The notes under the pieces are model-generated. The model had not been told where the DNA came from, did no database searches, and saw only the letters and a list, made by a program, of their open reading frames with translations. A stretch of DNA of 44,693 nucleotides from Deltaproteobacteria bacterium (GTDB lineage: Bacteria; Myxococcota; UBA727; VGSZ01): contig VGSZ01000013.1 of NCBI GenBank assembly GCA_016874845.1, positions 1-44,693 of the forward strand. The letters run 5' to 3'. Positions 25,601 to 44,693 of this stretch are shown in pieces; within the stretch, counting starts at the first letter, position 1; each line of letters opens with the position of its first letter. The translations under genes were made by a program, and so were the position numbers.

Positions 25601-28600
25601 ACGGCGCGATCGACCCGGCCACCAACCCCGCCGTCGTCAACGAGACCAACCCCGCCGACGCCGACAGCGACGACGACGGCCGCTGCGACGGGCCGGCGTC
25701 GGTGGTGGGCGTGTGCGTCGGCGGCGAGGACGTCAACAAGAACGGCCGCAAGGACGGCACCGAGACCGACCCCAACGTCGCCGACGTCGACCGCGACGGC
25801 GACGGCCTGAGCGACCCGGCCGAGGCGGCCCGCGGCACCGACCCGCTCGACGCCGACAGCGACGACGACGGCCTTTCCGACGGGGTCGAGGTGACGCGTA
25901 CGACGACCAACCCGCTCAGCGTCGACACCGACTGCGACGGCCTGAACGACGCCGCCGAGGTGGCGCAGGGCACCGACCCGCTGCGCGCCGACAGCGACGC
26001 CGACGGCCTGACCGACGGCGTCGAGCGCGGCACGCAGTGCCTGACGACCCCGCCGCCTGGACAGACCGTGGCCCAGACGGCCGCGGCGTGCGGCGCCCGC
26101 TGCACGCCCGACGCCGACCCCACGACGACCACCGATCCGCAGGACGGCGACACCGACGGCGACGGCGTCGCCGACGGCGCCGAGGACCAAAACGGCAACG
26201 GCCGCGTCGACAGCGAGGACGCAAACGGCAACGGGCGGCTCGACCCGGGCGAAGACCGCAACGGCAACGGCACCCTGGACGTCGAGCTCGACCCGACCAA
26301 CGGCGGAGACGCCAACTCCGGCGACGTCGCGGCGTGCGCGGCGGACAACCTGGTGCCCATCGACCTGACGCGCGACGGCGTCGTCGACGTGGCGCTGGCG
26401 ACGGTGCAGGGCACGTTCGGCGCCCGCGCCTCCGTCGTCGGCAGCGACGGCAACGCCAGGGGCCAGCTGGCCTTCGACGCCGCCACCGGCGTGGCGACGC
26501 TGGTCGTGCGGGGCGCGCCGCGGGGTGCCAACCCGACGGCGTCGGATCAGGCCCTGCGCGCGACGCTCGCCGCCGTGGGGGCGCTGTCGGCCGAGGTGAC
26601 GAACACGGCGACGACGTGGGACGGCTTCGCCGCGGTGCGCACGGCGGCCGTGCAGGCGGGCACGGTCAGCGTGCCGGCGCGGATGAACGCCATCGCGCGG
26701 GCGCTGGTGCCGGGCTCGACGGGGGCGTTGTCGACGACGGGCGCGACCAACGCGACGTCGTTTGCGCTGCGGCTGTTCACGATCCGCCGCAGCGCCACCA
26801 CCGAGATCACGCTGGTGGCCTTGCGCGCCACCAACAACACTGCCGCCGTCGCCGGCTTCGCCCACAAGGACAACGGCGAGGGATCGGCGCTGGCGCAGTC
26901 CACCGACGACACGCTGGTGCAGTGCGACCGCTTCAACGTCGTCGCGCCGGCGCCCCTCGACATCCTGTGGGCCGTCGACAACTCGGCGTCGATGGCCGAC
27001 GAGCAGAACGCCGTGGCGACGGCGGCGCAGGCGGTGGCCAACCGCCTGACGGTGGCCGGCGTCGACTGGCGCGCCGCCGCGGTGACCAGCGGCTTCTACA
27101 GCCCGCCGGCCAACGCCGGCTGCTCCGACTTCTGCGGCAACACGACGGGCAACCAGTGCCGGGCGTTCACCGTCGACGCCAACGAGATGCGCGGCTGGTT
27201 CCGCGTGCCGGTGACCGGCAGCCCGTCGCCGACGTGGCTCGGCGCCGGCAACAGCAACGGCTTCTCCTGCAACCAACCCAACGAGCAGTTCGTGCGCAGC
27301 GCCGAGCTGATCCTCACCGCGCAGGCCCCGACGCAGCGCCAGGAATTCGTGCCGCCCACGGTGCCGCCGACCGCGACGTCGCCGTTGTTCGCCCGACAGG
27401 GGGTCAACCTGCTGCTCATCTTTGTCGGCGACGCCGACGATCAGCGGGCCAGCGCGACGACGGCGCAGCAGCAGATCACGACGTACACCGACTTCTTCCG
27501 CGGGCTGCAGCGCGCCGACCGCTTCGCGCAGGTCAGCATGGGCGGCATCCTGTGCCCGACGACGTCGGGCACGACGGCGTGCGGTGAAGACCAGCGCGTG
27601 CCGCGCGTCGCGCGCTCGCTCATCGACGCGTTCGGCGGCCGCATCGGCTCGATCACCGACACGACCACGATCCCCGGCGTCGTCGACGCGATCATCGAGC
27701 AGGCCGTCGGTCAGGCCAGCCCCTACGTGCTGTCGCGCCCGGCCATCGCCGCGACCATCAAGGTCGCCTTCGACGGCAGCGTGCAGACGCGCGGCACCTG
27801 CGACAAGACCAACGTGCCCAGAAGCCGCGAGAACGGCTTCGACTACGACGCCGACCGCAACGCCATCGTCTTCTTCGGCAGCTGCGTCCCGCAGGGCACG
27901 CCGGCGGGCAACCTCGTCAGCGCCAGCTACCGCTACTGGTCCGAAGACAGCCCGAGCCCCGACGGCAACACCGACCCCTGCGCGACCTGCGACGACCCGC
28001 GCGTCTGCGTCGATCAGGTCTGTCAGTGCCCGGCGGACTGCGGCACCACGCTCGGCGCCAACCAGACCTGCAACACGACGACGTGTCAGGTGCAGTGCCT
28101 GCCCGACTGCGGCGGCTGCGACGTCGGCTTCGCCTGCGACACGACCGCCTGCGCCTGCGTCTGCGACGCCTGCGAGGGCACCGCCCCGCCGGGCTTCACG
28201 TGCAACCGCGCCACCTGCCAGTACGAGTGCGGCGCCTGCCCCGGCGCGCCGCCGGGCCCCTTCTCCGAGTGCAACCGCACCACCTGCGAGTGGGAGTGCC
28301 CCGACTGCGATGTCGTCGCCGGCGAGCTGCCGCCGAACCAGTACTGCAACACGAGCGTCACCACCTGCGACGTCGAGTGTCGGCCCGACTGCGGCGGGTG
28401 CGCGCCCCCGTTCGTCTGCTCGACGGACTCGTGCGCCTGCGAGTGCCAGGGCTGCCCCGGCGACGCGCCGGGTGCCGGGTTCGAATGCAACCCGAACACC
28501 TGCGCGTGGGACTGCGTCGCCTGCCCCGAAGACCAACCCCACGGCGACAGCGCCCAGTGCGACTTCGCCACCTGCCAGTGGACCTGCCCCGACTGCGGCG

Positions 28601-29532
28601 TCGACGAGGTGCCGCCCCACCGCTTCTGCAACACCGACGTGCCCGTCTGCGCCGTGCAGTGCCTGCCCGACTGCGGCGGCTGCCCGGGCGCCGCGGTGTG
28701 CGACGAGGCCGCGTGTCAGTGCCTGTGCCCCGCCGACTGCGGGGGGGCGCCGCCGCGCGAGGGCATGGTCTGCAACCAGGCGTCCTGCCGCTACGAGTGC
28801 CCGACGCCGCCGCCGGGGGCGACGCCGCCGTCGCCGCGCTTCGTCTGGGATCCGGCGAGCTGCAGCTACGCCTGCCCCGCCGACTGCGGCGGCGGGTCAC
28901 CCGGTCCGGCGGCGGTGTGCGACCAGGCGACGTGCGAGTTCCGCTGCCCCGTCGACTGCGGCGGCTGCGACGGCAACGCCGAGTGCAACGTCGCCACCTG
29001 CGCCTGCGAGTGCCCCGCCGACTGCGGCGCGCCGTCGCCGTCGCCGGACTTCGTGTGCAACCAGGACACCTGCGGCTTCGAGTGCCGCGCGACGCCGACG
29101 CGCCCGCCGCCGGGCAACAACCCGGCCTTCGTCTGGGACCAAGGCAGCTGCGCCTGGCAGTGCCCGAGCGACTGCGGCACCGGCGGACCGTTGGCGGCCA
29201 CCGAGCGCTGCGACCGCGCGACCTGCACCGTGCAGTGCAAGGCGGGCTGCGGCGGCTGCGGCGGCGGCGAGGTCTGCGACGACGACGCCTGCGCCTGCGT
29301 GTGCGCGCCGACGGCGACGTGCGCGGCGGGCTTCGCGTGGAGCACCGAGCTGTGCGCCTGTGCCTGCGACGCCACCGTCGACTGCGGGCCCACGCGCGTG
29401 CTTGACGTCGACAAATGCGCCTGCGTGTGCGGCACCGACACCGCCGGCAACGCCAACTGCAACGGCGCCTGCAACGGCGTCACGCCGCTGTGTCAGACGT
29501 CGCTGTGCGTCTGCGAGGGCGTCGAAGGCTGA
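22603..29532 (+). CDS. Giant GE-linker lipoprotein: TSP3 repeats, VWA domain, Cys-rich repeats
   Basis: This is a protein of 2309 residues from ATG 22603, with AGGAG six bases upstream. The signal peptide ends FLGC (Cys19). After 12 Gly-Glu units (residues 32-55), about 1150 residues are calcium-binding thrombospondin-type-3 repeats ([20 protein letters not shown]). They are arranged in higher-order units of about 610 bp, each opening with VEAG/VELG plus a Cys and DADPxxxTxP. Residues about 1230-1446 are a beta-rich domain. Then comes a von Willebrand A-like domain starting [13 protein letters not shown] with MIDAS residues D1459, S1461 and S1463. From about 1789 to the end there are some 25 Cys-rich units (CPADCG, then CNxxTCxxxC). 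It is presumably anchored in the outer membrane and extended and stiffened by Ca2+; an adhesin role is inferred from architecture only. Confidence 0.92.
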   Translation: MPCLLLVLAVVCGACFLGCETLPPSPPGDGSGEGEGEGEGEGEGEGEGEGEGEGEPADAGFVVPDPVDDPDPREDGNAGQDSDCDGISDEDEFGDVWPGGGTTNPADYDSDGDGLPDGVEAGRTGAVDPRCPRTTLDADPATTTNPTLRDSDADCLDDNFEDPSRDGRLDPGETDPTNPDSDDDGLTDGEELGCNGLPGQGGGAGTDPNDPDSDGDGVSDGLEVELGLDPNDPDSDGDGALDGVELDEGTDPAGGAAPDGDGDGIPDADEIQNGTNPDAADSDGDGVDDGFEDRDGDGVLDPGESDPLRLDTDCDGLTDAAERAAGSDPLDDDSDGDALGDGFEAGVVARADVTCTGPFVVDADPSTTTDPTRRDTDGDGLNDGVEDLDRDGALAPPAPGQRQETDPADPDTDGDGRCDGPRGVPGVCAAGEDQNGDNVTAGDETDPRVPDLDGDGDGLTDARELATGTDPADPDGDDDGLCDGGRDVPGVCVGGEDLDGNGQLDPGETDPRDVDTDCDAVSDLAERALGTDPGDADSDGDGIADGVELGLTIRAAGPSTCANVPVDVDPAAATNSDPRRADSDGDGIPDGREDRDRDGAFDVVDAASGAPRETYAGDADSDDDGLCDGRGTILGVCTGGEDRDGDGRLDAGETDPLVGNFDRDGDGLRDAADPDDARADSDGDGLCDGAVAVAGVCAAGEDRNQNGLVDPGETDPRAADSDCDALADGEERTRATNPLLPDTDGDGLKDGVELGKTTALSCRNGRTSPLDADPTPATNSDPLRVDSDGDGIPDGLEDRDADGAVAAPGASPRETYAGDADSDDDGLCDGPLAVAVIGCVVGEDRDGDGVTDVGETDPRVPNLDRDGDGVRTPLDPDDARADTDGDGLCDGAIAVAAASCIAGEDRDGDGVVDVGETDPRRADEDCDALSDRDERARGTNPRAADSDGDGVLDGVEAGRTTRLDCATAPVDRSGATTTNPLLRDTDGDGLSDGIEDANRDGAIDPATNPAVVNETNPADADSDDDGRCDGPASVVGVCVGGEDVNKNGRKDGTETDPNVADVDRDGDGLSDPAEAARGTDPLDADSDDDGLSDGVEVTRTTTNPLSVDTDCDGLNDAAEVAQGTDPLRADSDADGLTDGVERGTQCLTTPPPGQTVAQTAAACGARCTPDADPTTTTDPQDGDTDGDGVADGAEDQNGNGRVDSEDANGNGRLDPGEDRNGNGTLDVELDPTNGGDANSGDVAACAADNLVPIDLTRDGVVDVALATVQGTFGARASVVGSDGNARGQLAFDAATGVATLVVRGAPRGANPTASDQALRATLAAVGALSAEVTNTATTWDGFAAVRTAAVQAGTVSVPARMNAIARALVPGSTGALSTTGATNATSFALRLFTIRRSATTEITLVALRATNNTAAVAGFAHKDNGEGSALAQSTDDTLVQCDRFNVVAPAPLDILWAVDNSASMADEQNAVATAAQAVANRLTVAGVDWRAAAVTSGFYSPPANAGCSDFCGNTTGNQCRAFTVDANEMRGWFRVPVTGSPSPTWLGAGNSNGFSCNQPNEQFVRSAELILTAQAPTQRQEFVPPTVPPTATSPLFARQGVNLLLIFVGDADDQRASATTAQQQITTYTDFFRGLQRADRFAQVSMGGILCPTTSGTTACGEDQRVPRVARSLIDAFGGRIGSITDTTTIPGVVDAIIEQAVGQASPYVLSRPAIAATIKVAFDGSVQTRGTCDKTNVPRSRENGFDYDADRNAIVFFGSCVPQGTPAGNLVSASYRYWSEDSPSPDGNTDPCATCDDPRVCVDQVCQCPADCGTTLGANQTCNTTTCQVQCLPDCGGCDVGFACDTTACACVCDACEGTAPPGFTCNRATCQYECGACPGAPPGPFSECNRTTCEWECPDCDVVAGELPPNQYCNTSVTTCDVECRPDCGGCAPPFVCSTDSCACECQGCPGDAPGAGFECNPNTCAWDCVACPEDQPHGDSAQCDFATCQWTCPDCGVDEVPPHRFCNTDVPVCAVQCLPDCGGCPGAAVCDEAACQCLCPADCGGAPPREGMVCNQASCRYECPTPPPGATPPSPRFVWDPASCSYACPADCGGGSPGPAAVCDQATCEFRCPVDCGGCDGNAECNVATCACECPADCGAPSPSPDFVCNQDTCGFECRATPTRPPPGNNPAFVWDQGSCAWQCPSDCGTGGPLAATERCDRATCTVQCKAGCGGCGGGEVCDDDACACVCAPTATCAAGFAWSTELCACACDATVDCGPTRVLDVDKCACVCGTDTAGNANCNGACNGVTPLCQTSLCVCEGVEG
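22696..22767 (+). repeat. GE-linker hexanucleotide repeat (GGCGAR)12
   Basis: Twelve uninterrupted GGCGAA/GGCGAG units encode the linker of the giant lipoprotein. Hexanucleotide units keep the frame when copy number changes. Confidence 0.97.
22961..26290 (+). repeat. Higher-order repeat within TSP3 region, about 610 bp period
   Basis: The marker segment (GVEAG/VELG followed by Cys and DADP...TNP) recurs at about 22961, 23629, 24241, 24856, 25465 and 26023, spacings 668, 612, 615, 609 and 558. The segment [18 protein letters not shown] at about 24439 and 25042 is nearly identical, indicating recent duplication or homogenisation. Confidence 0.8.
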
Positions 29533-29658
29533 GTCAGGCCCTCATCCCCCGGCCCCTCCTCCCGAGTCCGGGAGAAGGGGAGGGACGCCGGTCGTCGTCG
29601 CCGTCGAGCGGACCTCCTTGGCGGGCCGCGCCTCGGTCGCGATCCCGCATGCCTTCTG

Positions 29659-29684
29659 GCCCTCTCCCAGAATTGGGAGAGGGC
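29659..29684. terminator. Hairpin between convergent genes, copy 2
   Basis: The arms GCCCTCTCCCA / TGGGAGAGGGC are identical to those at 5075-5108, with loop GAAT. It lies between the convergent giant lipoprotein and enoyl-CoA hydratase genes. No T-tract; bidirectional 3'-end formation is inferred from placement. Confidence 0.55.
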
Positions 29685-29798
29685 AGCGGCGCAGCCGCGG
29701 GTGAGGGCAGCGGCGCAGCCGCGGGTGAGGGCAGCGGCGCAGCCGCGGGTGAGGGCAGCGGCGCAGCCGCGGGTGAGGGCAGCGGCGCAGCCGCGGGT
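29679..29798. repeat. 24-bp tandem repeat, five exact copies
   Basis: Five contiguous copies of a 24-bp unit starting GAGGGCAGCGGCGCAGCC begin inside the right arm of the hairpin at 29659-29684. Confidence 0.97.
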
Positions 29799-29834
29799 GA
29801 GGGACGCCGGTCGTCGTCGTCGAGAGGGCGCGCG

Positions 29835-30605
29835 TCAGGAGAACTGCGCGAAGTCCGGCTTGCGCTTCTCGAAGAACGCGGTGAACGCCTCGCGGGCCTC
29901 GTCGCCGCCGAGCAGCGCGGTGAACTCGACGGCCTCCTTGACCAGCGCCTGGTCGATGCGCTCGCGCAGCGCCTCCTTCATCAGGCGCTTGGTCGTGCGC
30001 AAGGACACCGCGGGGCGCTCGCGGGCGAGGATGCGGGCGCGCTCCTTCGTGAAGGCGGCCAGGCCCTCGGCGGGCACGACGCGGCTGGCGAGGCCGACGT
30101 CGACGGCGGTGGCGGCGTCGAAGGGCTCGCCGAACAGCAGCAGCTCGGCGGCGCGGGCGTGGCCGGCCATGCGCGGCAGCAGGAACGACGAGCCGCCCTC
30201 GGCGCACAGGCCGAGCGTCGTAAACGGCAGCTTCAGCTTCGCGCTGTCGGCGACGTAGACGATGTCGGCGTGCAACAGCATCGTGACGCCGATGCCGACG
30301 GCGGTGCCGTTGACGGCGACGACCACCGGCTTCTCGTAGCCAAACAGCGTCAGCAAGAACTGGAACACCGGGCTGTCTTCGCCGGTGGGCGGCGTGTTCA
30401 TGAAGTCGGCGACGTCGTTGCCTGACGTGAAGCTGTCGCCGCTGCCGGTGATCACGACGACGCGCACGGCGGGGTCGCTGGCGGCGGCCTTCAGCGCGGC
30501 GACGGTGTCCTGGTACATCTGCACCGTCAGCGCGTTCTTGCGCGCCGGGCGGGTGAACGTGATCGTTGTGACGCCGTCTTCGGTGGTGACCTGCAGGTCG
30601 CTCAT
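29835..30605 (-). CDS. Enoyl-CoA hydratase/isomerase family protein (ECI2-like)
   Basis: This is a protein of 256 residues of the crotonase fold, acting on acyl-CoA thioesters. The oxyanion-hole segments are FTSGNDVADF (59-68) and NGTAVGIGVTM (99-109). The single acidic catalytic residue is Glu136 in GLCAEGGSS, the position used by delta3,delta2-enoyl-CoA isomerases (ECI2: PEGCSS). The second Glu of true hydratases, which lies near residue 116 of the fold, is not present, so isomerisation of unsaturated fatty acyl-CoA is more likely than hydration. The start overlaps the tcdA stop by ATGA (30602-30605), so the pair is co-translated. It ends FEKRKPDFAQF, a common C-terminus in this subfamily. 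No export signal. Confidence 0.92.
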   Translation of the reverse strand: MSDLQVTTEDGVTTITFTRPARKNALTVQMYQDTVAALKAAASDPAVRVVVITGSGDSFTSGNDVADFMNTPPTGEDSPVFQFLLTLFGYEKPVVVAVNGTAVGIGVTMLLHADIVYVADSAKLKLPFTTLGLCAEGGSSFLLPRMAGHARAAELLLFGEPFDAATAVDVGLASRVVPAEGLAAFTKERARILARERPAVSLRTTKRLMKEALRERIDQALVKEAVEFTALLGGDEAREAFTAFFEKRKPDFAQFS

Positions 30606-31660
30606 GTGCTCGCTCCGTTCGTGCCGTTCGTGCCGCTCGTGCCGTCGCCGGGGCCGCCGCTCTCGTGCTTCGCCGCTTTGTCGGCGAACTTGCTCTGCGC
30701 GTCGGGGGCCCGCTGGCGCAGGTCACCCGTCAGCGCGTTCACCACCACGGATGCGCAGGCGAGGCCGAAGGCGCCGGTGACGTAGGCGACGGTGCCGTCG
30801 ATCAGGTTCTTCTCGTCGCAGCTGTGGTGGTGCTCGCGGACGTGCTCGACGTCGGCGTCGCCCGTCGGGCATACGCACGAAAATCCCTCGCCCTTGTCGT
30901 AGGTCAGCTCTTTGGGCCAGTGCCGGTGCTCCAGCGAGAACACCGTGCGCACGCCCAGCGGTCCCGTCGTCGGGAAGCCGTGCTTCTTTCGCAGGATCGA
31001 GCGCAGCTCGCGCGCCAGCGGGCACACCTTGGCGTCGGCGAGGTCGTCAATGCGCACCTGCGTCGGGTCGAGCTTGCCCGCCGCCCCCGCCGACGACACC
31101 ACGGGGATGCCGCGCCGACGACACTCGGCCAGCAGGTGCGCCTTGGCGGTGAGGTTGTCGATGGCATCGACGACGAAGTCGTACTGGTCGTGCTCGTGCT
31201 TCTTCCACGCCGCGGGCAGGGCGAGCAGCTCGTCGGCGCGGGCGGCGTTGTAGAAGGCGCGCTTGCTGTCGACTTGCGCGGGCGGGTTGATGAGCCGCAG
31301 GCGGTCACGCATCAGCCACACCTTGGGCTTGCCTACGTTGCCTTGCAGCGCGGGCAGCTGGCGGTTGCTGTTGGTGATGCAGACGTCGTCGAAGTCGACG
31401 AGCATCAGGTGCCCGATCGCCGAACGCGCCAGCGCCTCGGCGGCGAAGGAGCCCACGCCACCGACGCCGAAGATGACGACGCGCTTGTTCATCAATGATT
31501 CGACGGCGTAGTCGCCGAGCAGCCGCCCGAGGCGATCGAACCGCCGGTGCAGGCGGTAGCGCGTCTCGGGCTCCTTGTTCTGCAGCACCGGGTTCGACGG
31601 CTTGTCGTGGTGCTTGTCGTGGTGCTTGTCGTGGTGCTTGTCGTGGCTGTGCGTGGTCAC
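30602..31660 (-). CDS. tcdA: tRNA threonylcarbamoyladenosine dehydratase (ThiF/E1-like)
   Basis: This is a protein of 352 residues. TcdA uses ATP to cyclise t6A37 to ct6A37 in tRNAs decoding ANN codons. Seen here: ATP-binding GVGGVGS (65-71) after KRVVIF, acidic residues in LVDFDDVCITNSNRQLPAL with Arg100, and DAIDN (165-169), all typical of this E1-like family. Long C-terminal segments (CVCPTGDADVEH, GTVAYVTGAFGLACASVVVN) match TcdA rather than MoeB or ThiF. The N-terminus carries four DKHH units (residues 7-20), a His-rich tail of possible metal affinity that is not part of the family fold. The C-terminal 30 residues are Gly/Ser/Thr-rich. It follows the ASH lipoprotein gene after 82 bases and overlaps the isomerase gene, suggesting one transcript. 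Confidence 0.9.
   Translation of the reverse strand: MTTHSHDKHHDKHHDKHHDKPSNPVLQNKEPETRYRLHRRFDRLGRLLGDYAVESLMNKRVVIFGVGGVGSFAAEALARSAIGHLMLVDFDDVCITNSNRQLPALQGNVGKPKVWLMRDRLRLINPPAQVDSKRAFYNAARADELLALPAAWKKHEHDQYDFVVDAIDNLTAKAHLLAECRRRGIPVVSSAGAAGKLDPTQVRIDDLADAKVCPLARELRSILRKKHGFPTTGPLGVRTVFSLEHRHWPKELTYDKGEGFSCVCPTGDADVEHVREHHHSCDEKNLIDGTVAYVTGAFGLACASVVVNALTGDLRQRAPDAQSKFADKAAKHESGGPGDGTSGTNGTNGAST
31601..31648 (-). repeat. 12-bp tandem repeat encoding DKHH
   Basis: Four units of CTTGTCGTGGTG (plus strand; the last differs by two bases) encode the His-rich N-terminus of tcdA. Confidence 0.95.
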
Positions 31661-31680
31661 GCGCGTGTCCTGTCCTTCGT

Positions 31681-31740
31681 CGATATCGTCGTCGATGTCG
31701 TCGTCGATGTCGTCGTCGATGTCGTCGTCGATGTCGTCGT
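31681..31740. repeat. 12-bp tandem repeat, five copies, intergenic
   Basis: Five units of CGATGTCGTCGT (the first has one change) fill most of the 82-base gap between the ASH lipoprotein stop and the tcdA start. Confidence 0.97.
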
Positions 31741-31742
31741 CG

Positions 31743-34799
<3,057 letters not shown>

Positions 34800-34900
34800 G
34801 GCGAAGACCTCGCTGGCGTCGATGCTAGCAGCGGGTCTCTCGACGACAACCCCGATCGCCGCCGTGCCGTGGGACCATCGTCCCCGGTGTCCGGGCTTTA

Positions 34901-38413
<3,513 letters not shown>

Positions 38414-38546
38414 CGTCACCTCGTCGACCACGAGGCTACCAGCCGTCGCGCCGGCGGCGACAGCGCGCGCGATCCGTGTCTCGTCGTCATTTCTGCTGGC
38501 CGCGCAATCCGAGCCTCATCGTCGTCCGCGCGCCGTCGCCGGCTCT

Positions 38547-44693
<6,147 letters not shown>

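Larger units (their letters stand above)
29533..29834. other. Convergent intergenic region with palindromic and tandem repeats
   Basis: It holds an imperfect hairpin CCCCTCCTCCCG/CGGGAGAAGGGG (about 29555-29582), the direct repeat GAGGGACGCCGGTCGTCGTCG (about 29580 and 29799), the perfect hairpin at 29659-29684, and five 24-bp tandem repeats. No gene is seen; an open frame encoding GEGSGAAA repeats is only the tandem repeat read in frame. Confidence 0.75.

Noticed and set aside
22591-28620. Very long minus-strand open frame (about 2009 codons) opposite the giant lipoprotein, and a second one at 22923-26531
   Set aside because: Both are mirror images of the TSP3 repeat on the plus strand; the Val/Ala/Asp or Ser/Pro-rich translations have no domains, and stops are rare because of GC content.
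29679-29798. 24-bp array as a CRISPR or a coding GEGSGAAA repeat protein
   Set aside because: Units are contiguous without spacers, so it is not a CRISPR. The frame has no start, ribosome site or neighbouring domain.
31681-31740. 12-bp intergenic repeats as a regulator-binding array
   Set aside because: The unit CGATGTCGTCGT resembles the GTC-rich simple sequence seen elsewhere in coding linkers. No dyad and no promoter relation is visible, so I list it only as a repeat.

Overview
The window is very GC-rich DNA with G/C-ending codons and most likely comes from a member of the Myxococcota. Four things point there: a C-terminal sorting signal of the MYXO-CTERM type, a family of lipoproteins with long Gly-Glu linkers, a DUF1592/DUF1588 plus DUF1552 secreted pair, and thrombospondin-type-3 and ASH-domain giant surface proteins. 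I cannot assign a genus.

Layout. 1-5.1 kb: start of a lipoprotein, a MYXO-CTERM protein, a frameshifted small exported protein, a peptide deformylase, and an outer-membrane protein with a poly-Pro hinge encoded by 20 consecutive C. 5.2-9.6 kb: a rhomboid gene interrupted by TGA, then the overlapping DUF1592-type lipoprotein (fused to a B-lectin domain) and DUF1552 protein. 9.85-13.0 kb: SNF2 helicase interrupted by TAG. 13.3-15.5 kb: AbiEi antitoxin, a badly broken AbiEii toxin, a HTH fragment, and tRNA-Asp with its own promoter and terminator. 15.6-18.4 kb: a peptidoglycan-binding protein whose M23 domain is cut off, a facing gene fragment, an Ala/Gln-rich and a glycine-zipper protein, and a Bor-like lipoprotein. 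18.6-21.3 kb: a long-chain acyl-CoA synthetase and a degraded GE-linker lipoprotein.

21.4-44.7 kb is dominated by five large GE-linker lipoproteins. A Cys-rich one and a 2309-residue TSP3/VWA/Cys-rich one diverge from a 125-bp spacer. Three paralogues with ASH (HYDIN-like) domain stalks run in tandem on the minus strand and are followed by tcdA and an enoyl-CoA hydratase/isomerase that overlap by ATGA.

The most novel material is the GE-linker lipoprotein family. It shares one leader module (lipobox, short Cys motif, hexanucleotide-encoded linker) joined to different bodies. One paralogue has expanded its stalk by whole three-domain modules, and two paralogues carry a beta-helix interleaved with polyglycine loops. 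The linkers are long near-identical repeats in direct and inverted orientation, so they could act as recombination sites.

Quality caution: between 5 and 21.4 kb at least six otherwise intact reading frames carry in-frame stops, frameshifts or strand switches, whereas the repetitive giant genes after 21.4 kb are uninterrupted. This could be real decay or uncorrected assembly error; the sequence alone cannot decide.
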